The notes under the pieces were generated by a model. That model was not told where the DNA came from and did no database searches. It saw only the letters and a program-made list of their open reading frames with translations. The position numbers were made by a program, and so were the translations under genes. Positions 60,017 to 64,000 of a stretch of 64,000 bases of DNA are shown one piece after another (the first letter of the stretch is position 1; every line of letters begins with the position of its first letter). Origin of the DNA: Chryseobacterium daeguense DSM 19388 (GTDB lineage Bacteria; Bacteroidota; Bacteroidia; Flavobacteriales; Weeksellaceae); NCBI RefSeq assembly GCF_000430825.1, contig NZ_AUMT01000005.1, forward strand, positions 1 through 64,000. Direction: 5' to 3'.

Positions 60017-60206
60017 GTTTTACGTGTCAAAGTTAATAATATTTTAATCACAGTTTAACAAAACGGGCATCGTTCACATAAAGTTAACAAATATATTCTT
60101 TTATTAATATTTAGTTAAGGAAAATTTAAATTTCGCTAAACCATTTACACCATCAATCTTTCCTTCCTTTGCACCGAAAGAATATAGTAATAAAGTAAGT
60201 AAAATA
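60017..60206. promoter_or_regulatory. Divergent regulatory gap between the response regulator and TonB receptor
   Basis: The motif AGTTAA recurs at 60032-60037, 60083-60088 and 60114-60119, with AGTTTAAC at 60053-60060. The last two AGTTAA are 31 nt apart (about three helical turns), as for OmpR-family sites. A weak -7-like TTCCTTTG is at 60164-60171. It is a candidate binding region of the response regulator. Confidence 0.4.
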
Positions 60207-62837
60207 ATGAAAATTTATAAACTTAGCGTTGCAGTCTTATTTTTATCCGGGTCTGTGTTTTATGCTCAAGAAGTGAAAAAAGACACCGCAAATAAGGAGA
60301 AAAAAATTGAAGGCGTTGTACTCCAGGGAAGCACAAACAAGAAAACGGAAACTGCCGTACTGGGAGAACAGAAAAAAGCCATCATCCAAAAACAGGCTGT
60401 AAGTGCAGAAGAAATTTCCAGAAAAGGTATTTCAAACGTAGAACAAGGTCTTACTAAAGTAACAGGTATCACAACAGTAGAAGGCAGAGGTCTATTTGTG
60501 AGGGGTCTTGAGGAAAGATATAATTATTTATTAATTAATGGTCTTGGATCTCCTTCTAATAACCCATTCCAAAAAATAATTGCTTTAAAACAATTTCCAA
60601 CTGATGTTGTCGGTAAGCTGAATATTTACAAAACATTCAATTCTAATCTTTACGGGGATTTCGCGGGAGCTACTTTTGACATTGAAACATTAACGATCGA
60701 TAAGCCTTTTACAAAAATTGAATTCGGGATTGGAGTAAACACTTTGAGTACTTTCAGAAAAGGGTTCAAAGTTTCTGAAGGAGCAAGCGGATTCAACGGA
60801 TATTTAGGTTTGAATTCTGAGGATAAGCAATTACCTTCAGCAATTGAAAACTCAAGACCAAATAACTACAGATTTTCAGCAAATGAATCTCTATCCCAGT
60901 TTAAAGACAACTGGAATGTGGACGAAATTAAATCTTTGCCTAATACAAGCATAGGCTTCACCACTGTACAAAAAGTAAAAGCAGGTGAAACTGGAAGTTT
61001 AGGAATCTTATTCTCATTAAACCAAAGTTCTGAATATTCCTTCAGAGAGGGTTCAAAAAATCAGTTTAAAGATTTTGGAGGTGTTATTAATTTAAATAAT
61101 GACCTTCAGAGAAAACAATATAATTACGAGCTGGAATCTTCTGCTTTATTAGGTTTTGGATATAAAAATAAAGGAACTGTGCTTAATCTGAATGCGATGT
61201 TCCTTCAAAACGTGAACAACATTATTGAAGATTACTACGGATATAAGAATAATCAGGTACAAAATAAAGATATTGGTTTTTTCAGAACCAATCAGCAGGA
61301 TTTATCTAGATTCCTTGATATTCAACTAACAGGATCTCAAAAATTAGGTGAAAGACATTTACTAAAAGCCGGCGGAAGCTATGTAATTAATAATTATGAG
61401 CAACCTGACAGAAAAATCCTTGAAGGAAGCCGACAGGATCTAAACGGAAATGTATTACCTGACAACCAACTATTATTGGCCTATGGAGGAAATAATATTA
61501 TCCGTCAGTATCTTGATGTGAACTCAAGATTCTATGGTTCTGCTTATGGAGAATATTCGGTTTTCTTAGGAGAAAAAGGTGATAAAAAAGATTATCCGAT
61601 GCAATTGTCAGTAGGGTACAACGGATTTGCCGACATGAGAAAAACGTCTTACCGTTTTCTTTTCGGTAAACCAAACGGGACTGCAGGACAAAGCTTCCTG
61701 ATCGATAAAAACTCGCCGCAGGAAAAATTTAATTCAGACCTGGCAAACAATTTATTCTTCTTCCAGGAAGAAACAGACCCGTCACTTTTCTATACAAGCA
61801 TGTATCAGTTTGTAAACGCCGGATATATTAACTTTAATTATAAGCCTACAGAAACATGGGATGTATTAATTGGAGGAAGATATGAAAATGATATGACGCT
61901 GATCCGTTTTTCTAAGCAGGGTGCAGCACAAAAAACAAATTTAGAGAAAGAGAGAAACTTATTTTTACCGTCACTTGCCGTTAAAAAAGCTCTTAATTCT
62001 AAAAATAATTTAAGATTCTCTTTCAGCAAGACTGTTACACGTCCTGTATTGATCGAAACTATGGAGATTTCATATATCAATCCTGATAATGAGACTATTA
62101 AAGGTAATCCTGATATTCAGCTAAGTGATAACTACAATTTCGATCTGAAATGGGAATATTTCCCTACCAGTAAGGAAATGTTCTCCGTAAACTTATTTGC
62201 AAAGAGAATTAATAATGCTATTGAAAGATCATTCGTTTCTTCCGGTGATGCAAACGGGGTTACTGTTACTTTCTATAATGCAAAGAAAGCAGACCTTGCA
62301 GGAATTGAGCTTGAAGGAATCTTAAGCCTGGGCAGAATTTCTGAATCGTTAAATAAATTTACGTTAGGAGCTAATGCCACTTTCATGTATACAGATGTTG
62401 AAAGAAGCGATGATCAGCTTAAACTTGAGCAGCCAAATCCTAATTATTATAAAGGTGGTCTTAAAAAAAGAGGTCTTCAGGGAGCTTCTCCTTATACCAT
62501 TAACGCAGATTTAAAATACGAAACAAAAACAAAAAATAACTTAAGCAGAACTTTATCATTAGTTTATAATGTTTCAGGTTCAAAGATATATGCTGTAGGA
62601 ACTTCAGGTTCTGATAACTTCTATGAAAAGCCTTTTCACCAGCTAGATTTTGTTTATCAAGAGCAAATTACCAAAAACTGGAATGTGAAAGCTGGTGTTC
62701 AGAATATTTTAAACAACAGATATAAAATCCTACTTGGAGATGAAAGCTATTATGACGTTCAGACAAACGGAAATAATACATATACCGACTATTTCCGAGG
62801 CATCAATTTTAACCTTACTGTAGGTTATACTTTTTAA
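60207..62837 (+). CDS. TonB-dependent outer-membrane receptor
   Basis: 876 residues: signal peptide (1-21), a short TonB-box-like VVLQGS (about 36-41), plug domain (about 60-160, FVRGLEERYNYLLINGLGSP, then FNSNLYGDFAGATFDIETL) and a large barrel ending GINFNLTVGYTF. No N-terminal carboxypeptidase-like domain. It is divergent from the two-component pair, and a beta-helix lipoprotein follows 38 nt later. The ligand is unknown; a phosphate-starvation or related nutrient role is only a suggestion from the PhoR/PhoB-like neighbours. Confidence 0.9.
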   Translation: MKIYKLSVAVLFLSGSVFYAQEVKKDTANKEKKIEGVVLQGSTNKKTETAVLGEQKKAIIQKQAVSAEEISRKGISNVEQGLTKVTGITTVEGRGLFVRGLEERYNYLLINGLGSPSNNPFQKIIALKQFPTDVVGKLNIYKTFNSNLYGDFAGATFDIETLTIDKPFTKIEFGIGVNTLSTFRKGFKVSEGASGFNGYLGLNSEDKQLPSAIENSRPNNYRFSANESLSQFKDNWNVDEIKSLPNTSIGFTTVQKVKAGETGSLGILFSLNQSSEYSFREGSKNQFKDFGGVINLNNDLQRKQYNYELESSALLGFGYKNKGTVLNLNAMFLQNVNNIIEDYYGYKNNQVQNKDIGFFRTNQQDLSRFLDIQLTGSQKLGERHLLKAGGSYVINNYEQPDRKILEGSRQDLNGNVLPDNQLLLAYGGNNIIRQYLDVNSRFYGSAYGEYSVFLGEKGDKKDYPMQLSVGYNGFADMRKTSYRFLFGKPNGTAGQSFLIDKNSPQEKFNSDLANNLFFFQEETDPSLFYTSMYQFVNAGYINFNYKPTETWDVLIGGRYENDMTLIRFSKQGAAQKTNLEKERNLFLPSLAVKKALNSKNNLRFSFSKTVTRPVLIETMEISYINPDNETIKGNPDIQLSDNYNFDLKWEYFPTSKEMFSVNLFAKRINNAIERSFVSSGDANGVTVTFYNAKKADLAGIELEGILSLGRISESLNKFTLGANATFMYTDVERSDDQLKLEQPNPNYYKGGLKKRGLQGASPYTINADLKYETKTKNNLSRTLSLVYNVSGSKIYAVGTSGSDNFYEKPFHQLDFVYQEQITKNWNVKAGVQNILNNRYKILLGDESYYDVQTNGNNTYTDYFRGINFNLTVGYTF

Positions 62838-62874
62838 AAATTAAAATATAGTAAAAAATAAATATCCCAATAAA

Positions 62875-64000
62875 ATGAAAAGAAGATTTTTACCATTAGT
62901 ATCGTTAACATTTGCGTTAACATTAGCTCTAAACTCATGCTCTATTGAAGTAAATGATGGTTTAGGTGAAGGTACAGTAACAACTCCGGGAACTACAGAA
63001 AGCGTATTAAACGGAAGCGGAACATTATCAGGAACTATTACAAAAGACCTTTTGATAAAAAAAGGTAACTATACACTTAAAGGTATTGTAAAAATCACAG
63101 GAAATGCTACTCTTACTATTGAGGCAGGTGCTACTTTTACTGTTGATACTTCTACAAACAGCAGCTTAGTGGTACTTCAGGACGGTAAAATCAATGCTGT
63201 GGGTACAGCTTCAGAGCCAATTGTATTTACTACTACTACAAAAACTCCTGGAGACTGGGGTGGTATCACTCTTTATGGAAGCGCTCCAATAAAGGCTCTT
63301 AACGGAAACGCTCAGGCTCTTTCTGAAGATGGAAATAACGTTTACTACGGAGGAAGTGATGCAAATTCTAATTCCGGAACAATGAAATTCGTAAGAGTAG
63401 AATACGCTGGTAAGAAAATCGGTGACGGTACCTCAGAAACTAACTCTATGACTTTCTACGCTGTAGGAGCTGGAACTACTCTGGAAAATTTAGTATCCTA
63501 CAAAGGTACTGATGATGGTTATGAATTCTTCGGTGGTACAGTAAGCGCTAAAAATATTGTTTCTTACGGAAACTATGATGATTCATTTGACTGGCAGGAT
63601 GCCTGGAGCGGACAAAATAATACAAACTGGTATGCTTTCCAAACAAGTGTTGGTAACTTCGGAATGGAGATTGAAGCATCAAGTAATATTGATAATGTAG
63701 CACCAAAAATCTCAAACATCACACTAATAAGAGATACTAATACAAATCCTGAAACTGCTAACTCTCCGGAGATTTCTGCAATTCAGTTTAAAAAGCAGGG
63801 GACAGGAATTTTCTCAAATGTTTATATCAGCGGATATAAAAACATCGGAACTCAAAAAGCTTATTCCGTACTTATTCAGGAACAAACTACTGAAACGAAT
63901 CAGGTAGCTACAAACAAAATAAAAGTTGATCCTATTAATTACGTAAATTCTGATAATCCTGGTGTTTGGGGGTATGCATACACACCGGCAGCTGTTAAGA
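62875..64000 (+). CDS. Beta-helix surface lipoprotein (partial, 3' end outside window)
   Basis: 375 residues visible. Lipobox Cys22 (LNSCS). The mature part has many short parallel-strand units (TLSGTITKDLLIKKGNYTL, LTIEAGATFTVDTS, EDGNNVYYGGSD, GTDDGYEFFGGTVSAKNIVS), as in right-handed beta-helix proteins. It is probably the partner of the TonB receptor, in the same operon. The end is outside the window; whether it carries a T9SS sorting domain cannot be seen. Confidence 0.85.
   Translation, partial: MKRRFLPLVSLTFALTLALNSCSIEVNDGLGEGTVTTPGTTESVLNGSGTLSGTITKDLLIKKGNYTLKGIVKITGNATLTIEAGATFTVDTSTNSSLVVLQDGKINAVGTASEPIVFTTTTKTPGDWGGITLYGSAPIKALNGNAQALSEDGNNVYYGGSDANSNSGTMKFVRVEYAGKKIGDGTSETNSMTFYAVGAGTTLENLVSYKGTDDGYEFFGGTVSAKNIVSYGNYDDSFDWQDAWSGQNNTNWYAFQTSVGNFGMEIEASSNIDNVAPKISNITLIRDTNTNPETANSPEISAIQFKKQGTGIFSNVYISGYKNIGTQKAYSVLIQEQTTETNQVATNKIKVDPINYVNSDNPGVWGYAYTPAAVK

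Overview
The window looks like a chromosome segment of a member of the Bacteroidota, most likely a Chryseobacterium-like flavobacterium (Weeksellaceae). The evidence is low GC, promoters of the Bacteroidota type (TTG, about 20 nt, TAnnTTTG), almost no Shine-Dalgarno sequences, a SusC/SusD pair, several TonB-dependent receptors, a type IX secretion sorting domain, a Bat (aerotolerance) operon and many short secreted lipoproteins. Genus is an inference from gene style; no database was searched.

Layout. 1-2130 is an accessory patch: one end of an IS3-family element, a 40-codon ORF that runs into the IS end, a small conserved helix-turn-helix-like protein, and a two-gene unit with a SieB-like (superinfection exclusion) membrane protein. 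2133-10734 is on the minus strand: moxR, a GNAT acetyltransferase, a DUF58 protein, a membrane-anchored Bat accessory protein, batA, batB, batC, batD, then marC and a small membrane gene. 10935-18529 is on the plus strand: DinB-like protein, four-helix-bundle (S23) protein, rlmB-type methyltransferase, DUF6263-like lipoprotein, DUF4834 protein, YfhO-like membrane protein, GxxExxY protein and a glycosyltransferase. 18674-28448 is mixed: lipoprotein, YpdA-type flavin reductase, TonB receptor, MFS transporter, glnS, menC and fbp. 28754-37000 holds aspartokinase, an OlsF-like two-domain acyltransferase, two identical tRNA-Phe genes, a thioredoxin-fold protein, a NamZ-like muramidase and an FtsX/LolE-like permease. 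37153-43705 holds a DUF535 protein, a GT87-like membrane protein, cysteine synthase, cbpM-cbpA and a dicarboxylate symporter. 43810-55884 holds SusD/SusC, an HMG-CoA synthase family enzyme, a decayed T9SS-cargo remnant, an M1 aminopeptidase, thyA, a GreA-like protein and a frameshifted secreted protein. 55952-64000 holds a GH13 lipoprotein, a pRiA4b-ORF3-like acidic protein, a histidine kinase/response regulator pair and, divergent from it, a TonB receptor followed by a beta-helix lipoprotein cut by the window edge.

Most of the window is ordinary core metabolism and cell-envelope function. What is unusual is mainly outside or in decayed genes: at least six different short inverted-repeat elements in intergenic gaps (8282, 18547, 22730, 34373, 53261, 57405), a roughly two-thirds-GC 100-nt island at 22616, heptamer/octamer tandem repeats (one inside a glycosyltransferase gene), a 74-nt C-free G-rich tract before ypdA, two tiny ORFs in a 550-nt gap, a one-base homopolymer frameshift at 54998-55005, and a stop codon in a T9SS-cargo remnant. 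The best candidates for something not yet described are the SieB-like pair with its unrecognised partner, the tiny ORFs at 26036/26299 and the GC-rich island.
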